Source: Sporosarcina thermotolerans (lineage in GTDB: Bacteria > Bacillota > Bacilli > Bacillales_A > Planococcaceae). Taken from it: a stretch of DNA of 64,000 bases. Under the pieces are notes generated by a model. That model ran no database searches, was not told the origin of the DNA, and was given only the letters and a program-made list of their open reading frames with translations. Location: contig NZ_CP125968.1 of assembly GCF_030067815.1 (NCBI RefSeq), positions 2,782,001-2,846,000 of the forward strand, read 5' to 3'. The position numbers were made by a program, and so were the translations under genes. Shown here piece after piece: positions 40,184 to 48,274 of this stretch. Numbering within the stretch: the stretch's first letter is position 1; every line of letters starts with the position of its first letter.

Positions 40184-41293
40184 TTATAGGTCAACACGTG
40201 TAAATGAGAATTTTTGAATAGTTGGTTCACCTTTATAGATAACGATTTTATAAACATTTACGAATTTATCATCTATAGACAGGATGTCGCTATATTCATA
40301 TTTCGCTTCTAAAGCAGATTCCATAATCCCATTACTAGCAAGTGCAGGCTCACCATTATTTATTTCATAAAAATATAAAGCGTTTTGGGTTGAGCTATTA
40401 TATCGCAAAATATACATTCCATTATTACTCGCTAAACGACTTACTCTATACCCTGCTGGAAAATCATATAACATTTCTGAGCCATTTGCATCCCAAATCA
40501 TTTCGCTATGGTTCAAATCGAAAGCTATATTTCCATCTGAACCATAGAAATAGATTCTTCCATTTTCTTCGTCAAGAAATACTACATCCGAATTCACCGG
40601 ATATGTACCATCCATGCTGAAGCTATATAATAATTTTCCATCCTTATCAACTATATTTGCATGATTACTATCTGTTTTTTCAAAGTAATAATATCCCTTT
40701 AATCCAGAAATCAATGAATCTTCCAAGTTATTATCATCGGATACGCTTCTTCTAACTTCTTTCGTTTCTGCCTCTCCTTTTTCATTAACCGTTACAGTAG
40801 TAAAGATAAATTGATTAGGGGATCTGTACTTAGTGGAATCTCTTGAAACGATTAAAAGTGTATTTTCATAAAAAGCAGTCTTTGTATATCTATACCTATC
40901 ATCACTATCTTTTGAAGGCATTTCAATATCTATAACTTTTTCCTTAACGATAAATTCATCACCTTTTAATATAGAAACGTATAAAGTACCAGATTCACTT
41001 CGCGTGTCTATAGAAGGTGTTAGAATGTATGTATACCCATCTTTATCAACAATTTGAGATTTTTCATTTAATCCACTATCACTAAAAGCTTCTCCACCCA
41101 ATTGCTCATTTTGATCTGCTAAAAATAACACATCTGAATCAACAGACTGAACTTCTTCCACTTCTTCCGATTTAGTAGTGTCAGAATCTGTAACACCTAA
41201 TTCTGAGTTTTCTTCAGGTACAGCCGAATTACTTGTTTTTTCTTCAGTTTGACTACATGCATTTAGTACAAGTGCAGTCAGTAATAGAAACAT
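40184..41293 (-). CDS. Lipoprotein of unknown function
   Basis: 369 residues beginning MFLLLTALVLNACSQTEE; LNAC is a lipobox. An acidic linker (about 15-55) precedes a beta-rich body with repeated strands of the kind seen in beta-propeller-like proteins. No catalytic motif recognised. The encoded start lacks the usual basic n-region, while the frame upstream of the ATG reads TLRKFYI behind AGGAGA, so the real start may be a non-standard or mis-sequenced codon seven or eight codons earlier. It lies in the accessory segment between the two tRNA-flank copies. Confidence 0.7.
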   Translation of the reverse strand: MFLLLTALVLNACSQTEEKTSNSAVPEENSELGVTDSDTTKSEEVEEVQSVDSDVLFLADQNEQLGGEAFSDSGLNEKSQIVDKDGYTYILTPSIDTRSESGTLYVSILKGDEFIVKEKVIDIEMPSKDSDDRYRYTKTAFYENTLLIVSRDSTKYRSPNQFIFTTVTVNEKGEAETKEVRRSVSDDNNLEDSLISGLKGYYYFEKTDSNHANIVDKDGKLLYSFSMDGTYPVNSDVVFLDEENGRIYFYGSDGNIAFDLNHSEMIWDANGSEMLYDFPAGYRVSRLASNNGMYILRYNSSTQNALYFYEINNGEPALASNGIMESALEAKYEYSDILSIDDKFVNVYKIVIYKGEPTIQKFSFTRVDL

Positions 41294-41625
41294 AATATAA
41301 AATTTTCTTAATGTCTTTTCTCCTAACCTAAAAGTCTTATTCTATAAATATATTACAATATCTCTATTATGACAATCTTGTTTAAAGAATCCAGTTTAAT
41401 TATTAAGCTAAACTAAATAATATGGCCCGATAGAGAATCGATTTGTGCATAGATATTCGCTATTTCTGATGCTACTTTTGCGGAAAGCGTCCTACCGGGT
41501 GGGGCTCCGGCTACAGGTTCTAAAAATAATTGAGAATGCAATGGGAAGATGTTGCGGAGGGAAAGCCATTAGCACCATTTCGAATTTCAATTATTTCATC
41601 AAATTACTTTTCTAATATAGAATAA
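41294..41625. other. Gene-free region with a fragment of a dispersed repeat
   Basis: About 330 bp, AT-rich at the right. TTGCGGAAAGCGTCC near 41480 is the reverse arm of the GGACGCTTTCCGC sequence also seen near 36420. GGTTCTAAAAATAATTGAGAATGCAATGGG (in parts, about 41515-41544) resembles GGTTCTAACCAATTCTGAAT at about 37513. No gene seen. Confidence 0.5.
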
Positions 41626-42300
41626 TTAGTTGGCGGCAGATTTGTCATCGCGTATGGCGTCAAACTTTCTTCTAAAATAGGACCAAGCAGCAGCATCTGT
41701 CTCTTCTTCAGGAGACAAACCATCTTTCATTCCCAATGTACTCTCGAAATCTCCCCCGTATTTTTTCTCATATAAAGCCATTTGATCGACTAAAAAATTC
41801 TTTTCTTCGCTGTCGTATCTATTGTTGCCTAATGCATCTTGTTCTTCTTCCCATTCGTTTACGATTTGGGCTACAGAGTAAAGTTTACCTGTTTTAGCCA
41901 TCCACAAGGTATCCGCACTGATTCGGGCTTGGCTATTCCTTTCGCTTCTCTCTACTCCAATAAATTTTCCTTCATTTATCCAATTATTGATGGTTGTGAT
42001 TGAAACTCCGAAAAATTTAGATAGCTGCCCTGTTGTATATACAGGTAAAATTTCATCCGCTTGTACGGCAATATCAGCCATAACTTTTAAGGTTTTAGAG
42101 AAATAGCTTTTCATCTCTGTTGAATTTTCAAGAACAGATTCAGACAACTTGTCCAATCCCAATTTGTTTTTTGAAGTCATGTCTAAATAGTTTACCAAGA
42201 CTTTGAAAAATAAAATGCTTTCACTTTTATCCTCAAATATTCGTTCCGTTATTTTTTCCGCTCTCTCATCGAAGGCCATTTTTTCATACATCGTTAGCAT
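41626..42300 (-). CDS. Helix-turn-helix DNA-binding protein (MerR/excisionase-like fold)
   Basis: 224 residues. Residues about 85-130 (LPVYTTGQLSKFFGVSITTINNWINEG) form a winged helix-turn-helix of the MerR/excisionase type; the regions on both sides are helical and acidic. ATG at 42300 follows AAGAGGTGA. No toxin or integrase partner is adjacent. It could regulate the accessory segment or be an orphaned element gene; target unknown. Confidence 0.7.
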   Translation of the reverse strand: MLTMYEKMAFDERAEKITERIFEDKSESILFFKVLVNYLDMTSKNKLGLDKLSESVLENSTEMKSYFSKTLKVMADIAVQADEILPVYTTGQLSKFFGVSITTINNWINEGKFIGVERSERNSQARISADTLWMAKTGKLYSVAQIVNEWEEEQDALGNNRYDSEEKNFLVDQMALYEKKYGGDFESTLGMKDGLSPEEETDAAAWSYFRRKFDAIRDDKSAAN

Positions 42301-42519
42301 GATCTTCACCTCTTACACCCCATTCTATTCTAACTGCAAGTGAACTGCAAGTAACTGCAAGCAACTAAAAGCATATTTTCTGCATTCTATTCCCGGAGAT
42401 TAAAAATTATACATAAATCAAAAAAAGCGCCTTATCCGATTGATGGATAGGACGCACTACAGTCATCTTGCTTATTTCAATAACACATACCCGCTTTAGA
42501 CAGTTACAAACAGCTATCG

Positions 42520-42670
42520 CATAAGATTAATTGCTCAAAGCCCATAAAATCCTCGAAACACGCATACACAGCACTAAACAAGCATAAATCACTTCAAATG
42601 CTCATAAACTAACTGACATACGCATAAACATCCTAAAAAACTCATAAATCTGCTAAATCACGCATAAATC
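42520..42670. repeat. 20-bp-period direct repeat array B, motif GCATAAAT
   Basis: CATA motifs begin at 42543, 42563, 42583, 42603, 42623, 42643 and 42663, exactly 20 bp apart, with an outlying one at 42520. Consensus near ACGCATAAATC with variable remainder. Confidence 0.88.
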
Positions 42671-42691
42671 CCAAATTTGAAATCCTTCTAT

Positions 42692-42735
42692 AATAAAAAA
42701 CGCCCGAAACCTATTTCTTAAGGTTTCGTGCGTTT
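42692..42735 (-). terminator. Terminator after tRNA-Arg
   Basis: AAACGCCCGAAACC (42698-42711) pairs with GGTTTCGTGCGTTT (42722-42735) with one mismatch; on the minus strand it ends in TTTTTTATT. Confidence 0.85.
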
Positions 42736-42740
42736 AAAAA

Positions 42741-42814
<74 letters not shown>

Positions 42815-42889
42815 ATGCTGTTAACAACCAACGTTTGCCAACGACAAATCTTATTATAGGCAGGCTTGCAAAAAAAGTCAACGCTTTTT

Positions 42890-43390
42890 TTAGATATTTA
42901 TTAATTCAACCGAATCAACTATCTCAAAATCCATATTTTTGAATGAAACCTTGCAGCCACCTACATCATCCCATTCAATTTCTGCGAATGTCGGCTCCTT
43001 GCCTGCCCTTGGAAGCAATGTGCTTCCTGGATTAACGAATAGGATCCCATCTTGCAGTTCTGCACCATACAAATGGGAGTGACCAAAAAGGACAATGTCC
43101 GCCTCGTGTTCCTTCGCGGAATAAAATAAAGGCAATAACGTCCGTTTGCAATCATGCTCGTGACCATGCACCGTTAAAATCCGTTTGTTGCCTATTTCAA
43201 TTATAAGCGACTTTTGAAACCTTAAATCACTATCACAATTTCCTCTTACTATATGCATTTTACTCAGCAATGGATCTTCTGCAGACAACTCACTATCTCC
43301 GCAATGGAATTTAGCATCCGCAGACAATGCGGAAACGGCAGACACCGTTTCCTTATCACCATGCGAATCGCTCATTACAACGATTTTCAT
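42890..43390 (-). CDS. ysnB: YfcE/MJ0936-type metallophosphoesterase (YsnB)
   Basis: 166 residues. Metal ligands are in MSDSHGD (about 6-12), HCGDSE, GNCDSD, VHGHEHD and FGHSHLYG, the full calcineurin-like set. Family members are cyclic phosphodiesterases, but the natural substrate is not established. It overlaps rdgB by 4 bp and ends the racE-side operon rph-rdgB-ysnB, as in B. subtilis. Confidence 0.92.
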   Translation of the reverse strand: MKIVVMSDSHGDKETVSAVSALSADAKFHCGDSELSAEDPLLSKMHIVRGNCDSDLRFQKSLIIEIGNKRILTVHGHEHDCKRTLLPLFYSAKEHEADIVLFGHSHLYGAELQDGILFVNPGSTLLPRAGKEPTFAEIEWDDVGGCKVSFKNMDFEIVDSVELINI

Positions 43391-44001
43391 TGTTGTTCAC
43401 CGATCGAGTCTAACAACTGCGGCAAATGCTCCTCTAATTGTCTTAGCGCTGCGCCACGATGTGATATACGACCTTTTTCCTCGGGGGACAATTCCGCCAT
43501 GGACCGGTCCATTTCCGGGTTGAAAAAGATTGGATCATAACCAAAACCGTTAGTTCCTCGTTTCTCTTCCAAAATAACCCCTTCACAGCTACCTGAAAAT
43601 GTAACAGTCTCCTGACCCGGACCTGCGACAGCAAGAACACAACGGAAGCGTGCCGTACGTTTCGCCTCAGGCACTCCCTGAAGCTCTGTGAGGACTTTTT
43701 CGATATTTGCCTCGTCACTCTTCACTGCACCTGCGTAACGAGCAGAATAGACGCCTGGAGCGCCGTTCAGCTTATCGATCTCAAGTCCACTGTCGTCCGA
43801 AATGACTGTGATTCCCAAAAGCTTGGATACTGTCTCAGCCTTAAGAATTGCATTCTCTTCAAAAGTGACACCCGTCTCTTCCACATCAATGTCCTGCTCT
43901 AAATCATTTAAAGTGAGAACTTCTATATTATAAGGATTGAAAAGTGCTTCAAAATCCTTAGCCTTCCCTTTGTTGTTCGTTGCGATCAAAATCTTTTTCA
44001 T
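43387..44001 (-). CDS. rdgB: XTP/dITP diphosphatase
   Basis: 204 residues beginning MKKILIATNNKGKAKDFEALF. TNNKGK (about 8-13), DDSGLEIDKLNGAPGVYSARYAG and GFGYDPIF are the Ham1/RdgB signatures. It removes inosine and xanthosine triphosphates from the nucleotide pool. ATG at 44001 follows GGAAGG; 14 further upstream codons overlap rph and are not needed. Confidence 0.96.
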   Translation of the reverse strand: MKKILIATNNKGKAKDFEALFNPYNIEVLTLNDLEQDIDVEETGVTFEENAILKAETVSKLLGITVISDDSGLEIDKLNGAPGVYSARYAGAVKSDEANIEKVLTELQGVPEAKRTARFRCVLAVAGPGQETVTFSGSCEGVILEEKRGTNGFGYDPIFFNPEMDRSMAELSPEEKGRISHRGAALRQLEEHLPQLLDSIGEQQ

Positions 44002-44005
44002 GGTA

Positions 44006-44758
44006 TTATTCGCCTTCCTTTCGACCGATCTGTGTTCCGACATCAGCTAAAACTTCCCTTTGAATTCCAATCAGGCGCTGGATACCAGACTCTGCCAGTT
44101 CAACGAGATCATTCATTTCCTGTCTTGTGAACGTTGCTTCCTCACCCGTACCTTGTAACTCCACAAATTCACCTGCACCAGTCATGACGACATTCATATC
44201 GACAGCCGCCGCGGAATCTTCTGGGTAGTCAAGATCCAGGATAAGCACTCCTTCTTCCGTTTTCCCAACGCTGATTGCCGCCAAATAGTCACGAATCGGG
44301 AACTTCTTCAATTCCTTCTTTGATGTTAATTTCGAAACTGCTATAGACATGGCAACAAATGCCCCAGTAATCGATGCTGTTCGTGTACCGCCATCTGCCT
44401 GAATAACATCGCAGTCAATCCATACTGTCCGCTCACCAAGCGCTTCCAAATCCACCACAGCACGCATTGCACGTCCAATTAGGCGTTGGATTTCCATTGT
44501 TCTTCCGCCCACTTTACCTCTTGAGGATTCCCTTTGAGTCCTTTGACCGGTGGCCCTTGGAAGCATGGAATATTCTGCCGTCACCCACCCTTGTCCACTT
44601 CCTCTTAGAAATGGTGGGACCCTTTCCTCAATGGTAGCCGTACAAATCACCTTTGTGTTCCCGACTGAAATCAATACCGAACCTTCCGGATGGATCAAAT
44701 AGTCCCTTTCAATCGTTACCGGCCTTCCCATATCTGCAGTTCTTCCATCTTGTCTCAT
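44006..44758 (-). CDS. rph: Ribonuclease PH
   Basis: 250 residues beginning [20 protein letters not shown]. The phosphate-binding [22 protein letters not shown] and [19 protein letters not shown] segments identify the phosphorolytic 3' exonuclease that trims tRNA 3' ends. ATG at 44758 with GGAGG eight bases upstream. It starts a three-gene run with rdgB (4-bp gap) and ysnB. Confidence 0.97.
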   Translation of the reverse strand: MRQDGRTADMGRPVTIERDYLIHPEGSVLISVGNTKVICTATIEERVPPFLRGSGQGWVTAEYSMLPRATGQRTQRESSRGKVGGRTMEIQRLIGRAMRAVVDLEALGERTVWIDCDVIQADGGTRTASITGAFVAMSIAVSKLTSKKELKKFPIRDYLAAISVGKTEEGVLILDLDYPEDSAAAVDMNVVMTGAGEFVELQGTGEEATFTRQEMNDLVELAESGIQRLIGIQREVLADVGTQIGRKEGE

Positions 44759-44817
44759 ATTGAATACCTCCACTAGTTGAATTCAGAATCCATCTTATCA
44801 TAGACAATTTCACCAAA

Positions 44818-44855
44818 GCAAAAACCCGGTCGCCATTTTAGGCTTCCGGGTTTTA
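44818..44855 (-). terminator. Terminator overlapping the racE stop
   Basis: AAAACCCGG (44821-44829) and CCGGGTTTT (44846-44854). The first arm on the minus strand includes the racE stop codon; the second runs into TTTTTGC. Confidence 0.85.
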
Positions 44856-45659
44856 TAGTATTAAATGTCTTACATCGGGATTTTCAATTTTAAGCCAATC
44901 GGAAGTAATTTCGATAAACTCTCCCAATCCTCCTGTAGTATAGAAGATTGGTTTTTTATGTTCAACAAGGTTGTTTGCAATACCAAGCTCGGACAAAGTC
45001 CTCTTGACATCCTTGACTGTTTCATTAGCCGAGGATACAATTGTCACCCCGCTTGGTAATTGCTCTTGAATATGATTATGCAGAAGAGGATAATGCGTGC
45101 ATCCCAAAATCGCCGTATCAAAATCCAAATGAGCGATTGGCTCCAAGGTTTTTTTCATGATCGGGCGAATATCGGTTTGTTTATATTGACCACTTTCAAC
45201 AAGAGGAACAAATTCTGGACAAGCGAGGGGGTAGACTACTGTTTCTGCAGAGATTGCAGAGATTGCATGTTCATATGCCCTGCTTTTAATGGTTCCAACC
45301 GTTCCTAAAACAACTATTCTTCGGGTTGGCGAAACTTGAGAAGCAGCCCTTGCTCCCGGTTCGATAACACCTAATACAGGAAAAGGGAACCGATTTCGCA
45401 AATCGTCCAGTGCAACTGCGGTTGCAGTATTGCATGCAACAACGAGCATCTTAATCCCCATATCAGAAAGTGCCAAAGCCATCTCCATTGTGAATCTTTT
45501 CACTTCTTCAACTGAACGTGGCCCGTACGGACACCGCGCATCATCGCCAATATAAATTATTTTTTCCTCAGGTAAAAAACTCATCATTTCCTTTACGACG
45601 GTTAAACCGCCAACACCGGAATCGATAACCCCGATTGGAGCATTATTCGAGATATTCAA
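44853..45659 (-). CDS. racE: Glutamate racemase
   Basis: 268 residues. Catalytic cysteines lie in VVACNTATA (about 75) and GCTHYPLL (about 186); DSGVGGLTV at the N-terminus is the substrate loop. It supplies D-glutamate for peptidoglycan. The start codon is TTG at 45659, overlapping the marR-type gene stop (TTGA), so the two are coupled as in B. subtilis ysmB-racE. Confidence 0.96.
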   Translation of the reverse strand: MNISNNAPIGVIDSGVGGLTVVKEMMSFLPEEKIIYIGDDARCPYGPRSVEEVKRFTMEMALALSDMGIKMLVVACNTATAVALDDLRNRFPFPVLGVIEPGARAASQVSPTRRIVVLGTVGTIKSRAYEHAISAISAETVVYPLACPEFVPLVESGQYKQTDIRPIMKKTLEPIAHLDFDTAILGCTHYPLLHNHIQEQLPSGVTIVSSANETVKDVKRTLSELGIANNLVEHKKPIFYTTGGLGEFIEITSDWLKIENPDVRHLIL

Positions 45660-46114
45660 TCCTTGATCATCTCTTTATGCAATTTAGTTAACAATCGGGA
45701 GAACTCGATGATTTCTACTTCGGAAAAATCTTCTAACACGTTATTCAAGTAGTGTCTACGTTTGTCAATTACTTCCTCAATCACACGCTCACCTTCAACC
45801 AATAAGTGGATGCGCACAACACGTCGATCCTGTTCATCACGAACTCGCTTAACAAGGTTATTGTTTTCCATTCGATCGACCAAGTCAGTCGTCGTACTGA
45901 ACGCAAGATACATCTTATTGGATAGGTCACCAATGGTCATATCACCATGCTCAAATAACCATTGCAGCGCAATGAATTGAGGAGTGGTAATTGTATAATT
46001 ACTTAAGATTTTACGGCCTTGTTGTTTAATTATCCCTGATATATATCGAAGTTCCTTTTCCATCCGGGCAATATTATTGGCACCGTCAATACTAACTCCA
46101 TTGTTTTCTGCCAC
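45656..46114 (-). CDS. ysmB: MarR-family transcriptional regulator (YsmB)
   Basis: 152 residues with a winged helix-turn-helix: TTPQFIALQWLFEHGDMTIG (about 44-63), DLSNKMYLAFSTTTDLVDRM as recognition helix, and the wing RDEQDRRVVRIHL. Ligand and targets unknown. GTG start at 46114, after GGGAG. Coupled to racE. Confidence 0.9.
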   Translation of the reverse strand: MAENNGVSIDGANNIARMEKELRYISGIIKQQGRKILSNYTITTPQFIALQWLFEHGDMTIGDLSNKMYLAFSTTTDLVDRMENNNLVKRVRDEQDRRVVRIHLLVEGERVIEEVIDKRRHYLNNVLEDFSEVEIIEFSRLLTKLHKEMIKD

Positions 46115-46295
46115 GTATACCAGCTCCCTGAAAACGAATTACTATCTACTCATTGTCACCTTTTTCTACATATAACGCAACTGTTTTACAGAGATTCGGT
46201 AGTATTTACTTAAATTACCAGGGGATTTCAACAATTTTGGTATACTCTTGGCTTCAACTTGGTGTTCATATTAAATCGAACAACAAGACAATGGT

Positions 46296-46520
46296 TTAAT
46301 TCAGTGATAGTTCCCCTAATCGCAACAATTCGACAATCGCTTGTGCCCTTCCGGATACTCCTAATTTCTGAATGGTATTAGAAATATGATTCCGGACGGT
46401 TTTTTCGCTAATGCCGAGCCGTCCCGCGATTTCTTTCGTCGTGTGATCATCTACTAATAGATGAAAGATTTCTCGCTCCCTTGCTGTCAGCAACGAACGG
46501 TTTTTCATTTCTCCTGTCAA
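46296..46520 (-). CDS. gerE: Late mother-cell regulator GerE
   Basis: 74 residues with the TTG at 46520 as start, six bases after GGAGGGGG; this gives exactly the length of B. subtilis GerE (74). The LuxR-type helix-turn-helix reads LTAREREIFHLLVDDHTTKE, then GISEKTVRNHISNTIQKLGV. GerE acts with sigma-K on coat genes late in sporulation. It lies between ysmB and ysmA as in B. subtilis. Upstream 175 bp should hold its sigma-K promoter. Confidence 0.95.
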   Translation of the reverse strand: MTGEMKNRSLLTAREREIFHLLVDDHTTKEIAGRLGISEKTVRNHISNTIQKLGVSGRAQAIVELLRLGELSLN

Positions 46521-46596
46521 GACGCGCCCCCTCCTATCCACGTTCACTTTACAATATGTGAAGATGGTTTAGGCTGTGCCGGCTTGAGTACCAAAA

Positions 46597-47040
46597 CTAC
46601 AAGGAAAATGCAGTTTTTTGCTGACTTTCCCAAGGAACTGATTTGCCAGTTTTCCGATCAATTTGTACGAGTGTTCCTCTACCTGTAAAAACCAATTCAT
46701 TGTTATTGTTTTTCGCCATATAATGAATATCTACCGAACTATTACCAACTGAAGCTGCTTTAACAAAAATCGACAATTTTTCATCAAAAAAGACTTGTTT
46801 CATATAATAGCATTGTAAATCCGCAACGACAGGAATAGTCGTTCCTTTTGGATCAAGCCAATCCGCCATACGCCCGACTTCCTTTAAAAATTCGATTCGG
46901 GCATATTCAAAATAAGTGAATGTCACTGTATTATTTAAATGCCCGTACATATCCGTTTCCGAAAAACGAACAGATACCGGTACTGAAAATGTAAATTCTT
47001 CAATCCATTTCTCCATATCCTCAATATATGAAATCCTCAT
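46597..47040 (-). CDS. ysmA: Hotdog-fold acyl-CoA thioesterase (YsmA)
   Basis: 147 residues beginning MRISYIEDMEKW. The 4HBT signature SETDMYGHLNNTVTFTYFEY (about 31-50) carries the catalytic Asp. It should hydrolyse acyl-CoA thioesters; chain length unknown. ATG at 47040 follows GGGGGAG. A strong promoter with a FadR-like operator precedes it, which suggests control by the fatty-acid degradation regulator. Confidence 0.9.
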   Translation of the reverse strand: MRISYIEDMEKWIEEFTFSVPVSVRFSETDMYGHLNNTVTFTYFEYARIEFLKEVGRMADWLDPKGTTIPVVADLQCYYMKQVFFDEKLSIFVKAASVGNSSVDIHYMAKNNNNELVFTGRGTLVQIDRKTGKSVPWESQQKTAFSL

Positions 47041-47062
47041 CGTTACTGCTCCCCCTTTTAAA

Positions 47063-47080
47063 TGAATGAACATTCATTCT
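47063..47080. promoter_or_regulatory. FadR (YsiA)-type operator
   Basis: TGAATGAACATTCATTCT, an 18-bp near-palindrome. I recall the B. subtilis FadR box as TGAATGAMTANTCATTCA; this site agrees at 16 of 18 positions. It overlaps the expected transcription start of the thioesterase gene. Confidence 0.75.
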
Positions 47081-47083
47081 TTT

Positions 47084-47112
47084 ATTATATCAAATAGTTG
47101 GGTAGTATCCAA
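47084..47112 (-). promoter_or_regulatory. Promoter of the thioesterase gene
   Basis: Minus strand TTGGAT (47107-47112), 17-bp spacer, TATAAT (47084-47089), with the FadR-like operator immediately downstream. Confidence 0.8.
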
Positions 47113-47179
47113 TACAATACCAAACCCGGCTAACGGATTTCATTTTCTACGACCGTGATTGGGTTCAGGTGTGCGAAGG

Positions 47180-47405
47180 GGCTTCATGAGCGCGTGGGGG
47201 ACTTTCTTGGGCGCGGAACGGAGTTCTTGAGCGTGCGGAGGCACTTCTTGGGCGCGGAACGTAATCCTGAGCGCGCGGAGGCACTTCTTGAGCGCGGAAC
47301 GGATTTCTTGAGCGCGCGCGGGCACTTCTTGGGCGCGGAACGTAAGTATTGAGCGCGCGGGGATCCGCTTTGGACGCAGGGCGGCTCGCTTTGGACGCGC
47401 GAGCC
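47180..47405. repeat. 20/21-bp-period direct repeat array, motif TTCTTGAGCGCGGAACG
   Basis: About eleven GC-rich units; the GCGCG core occurs at 47190, 47211, 47231, 47252, 47271/47273, 47292, 47312, 47333 and 47353, then GACGC variants at 47373 and 47394. Spacing alternates 20 and 21. It is much richer in G+C than its surroundings. It lies between the sdh terminator and the thioesterase promoter. Confidence 0.88.
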
Positions 47406-47414
47406 TTTTGTAAT

Positions 47415-47458
47415 AAAAAAAACCGCCACAGAAAGTTGTTTTCAACTTTCTGTGGCAG
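47415..47458 (-). terminator. Terminator of the sdh operon
   Basis: Perfect 14-bp inverted repeat GCCACAGAAAGTTG/CAACTTTCTGTGGC with a 4-nt loop, followed on the minus strand by TTTTTTTT. Confidence 0.93.
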
Positions 47459-47471
47459 TTTTAGTTTCTAA

Positions 47472-48269
47472 TCAATCAACCATATGGTCGCTTCCGAAGA
47501 AGTTTTTAAACATTTGTACAGTTGTCGCGCGGTTCATCGCAGCGATTGAAGTTGTCAATGGAATGCCTTTCGGACATGCGACAACACAGTTTTGTGAGTT
47601 ACCACATTCAGTGATACCGCCGTCTGACATGATTGTCGCAAGTCTTTCGTCTTTATTCATCGCGCCTGTTGGATGCGCATTGAATAGACGAACTTGTGAC
47701 ATTAATGCAGGACCGATGAAGTTAGACTTATCATTAACGTTTGGACATGCTTCAAGACAAACACCGCATGTCATACATTTAGACAATTCATATGCCCATT
47801 GACGCTTGCGTTCAGGCATACGTGGACCTTCACCAAGGTCATACGTTCCGTCAATTGGAACCCACGCTTTGATCCGTTTCAATGAGTCGAACATGAATTC
47901 ACGATCGACAATAAGGTCACGGACAACAGGGAATGTTCTCATAGGCTCAAGTTTGATCGGTTGTGTCAACTGGTCAACTAAAGCTGTACATGATTGACGC
48001 GGACGCCCGTTAATAACCATTGAACATGCACCACATACTTCTTCAAGGCAGTTCATGTCCCAGTTTACGGGAGTCGTCTTGTCCCCTTTTGCGTTGACTG
48101 GGTTACGACGAATTTCCATCAACGCGGAAATTACGTTCATATTAGGTCTATAAGGGATTTCAAAACTTTCCCAGTATGGTTTTGAATCAGGTGTATCTTG
48201 ACGTTGAATTTCAAACTTAACTGTTTTACTTGCAACTTGCTGATCTAAGACAGCTGTTTGCTCACTCAT
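47472..48269 (-). CDS. sdhB: Succinate dehydrogenase iron-sulfur subunit
   Basis: 265 residues beginning MSEQTAVLDQQV. Cysteines for the 2Fe-2S cluster are in CLEEVCGACSM; CMTCGVCLEACP and CGNSQNCVVACPKG hold the 4Fe-4S and 3Fe-4S clusters. It carries electrons from SdhA to the membrane heme and menaquinone. The ATG at 48269 is preferred to a TTG three codons earlier because of spacing from GGAGGA. Confidence 0.97.
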   Translation of the reverse strand: MSEQTAVLDQQVASKTVKFEIQRQDTPDSKPYWESFEIPYRPNMNVISALMEIRRNPVNAKGDKTTPVNWDMNCLEEVCGACSMVINGRPRQSCTALVDQLTQPIKLEPMRTFPVVRDLIVDREFMFDSLKRIKAWVPIDGTYDLGEGPRMPERKRQWAYELSKCMTCGVCLEACPNVNDKSNFIGPALMSQVRLFNAHPTGAMNKDERLATIMSDGGITECGNSQNCVVACPKGIPLTTSIAAMNRATTVQMFKNFFGSDHMVD

Positions 48270-48274
48270 TTGTG

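Larger units (their letters stand above)
42428..42740. repeat. Copy B of the tRNA-Arg 3' flank
   Basis: Directly abuts the intact tRNA-Arg gene. Shares hairpin (GCGCCTTATCC/GGATAGGACGC, 42428-42456), CTACAGTCATCT, CATAAAT array and terminator stem with 38346-38655. See the finding on the bracketed segment. Confidence 0.75.

Noticed and set aside
38473..42670. CRISPR array suspicion for the CATAAAT arrays
   Set aside because: The constant part is only about 7-9 bp with 20-bp period; no full-length repeats, no leader, no cas genes.
47140..47445. Open frames on both strands in the GC-rich array
   Set aside because: Same cause: repeats of about 21 bp without stops. Arg/Ala/Pro-rich products have no start signal.
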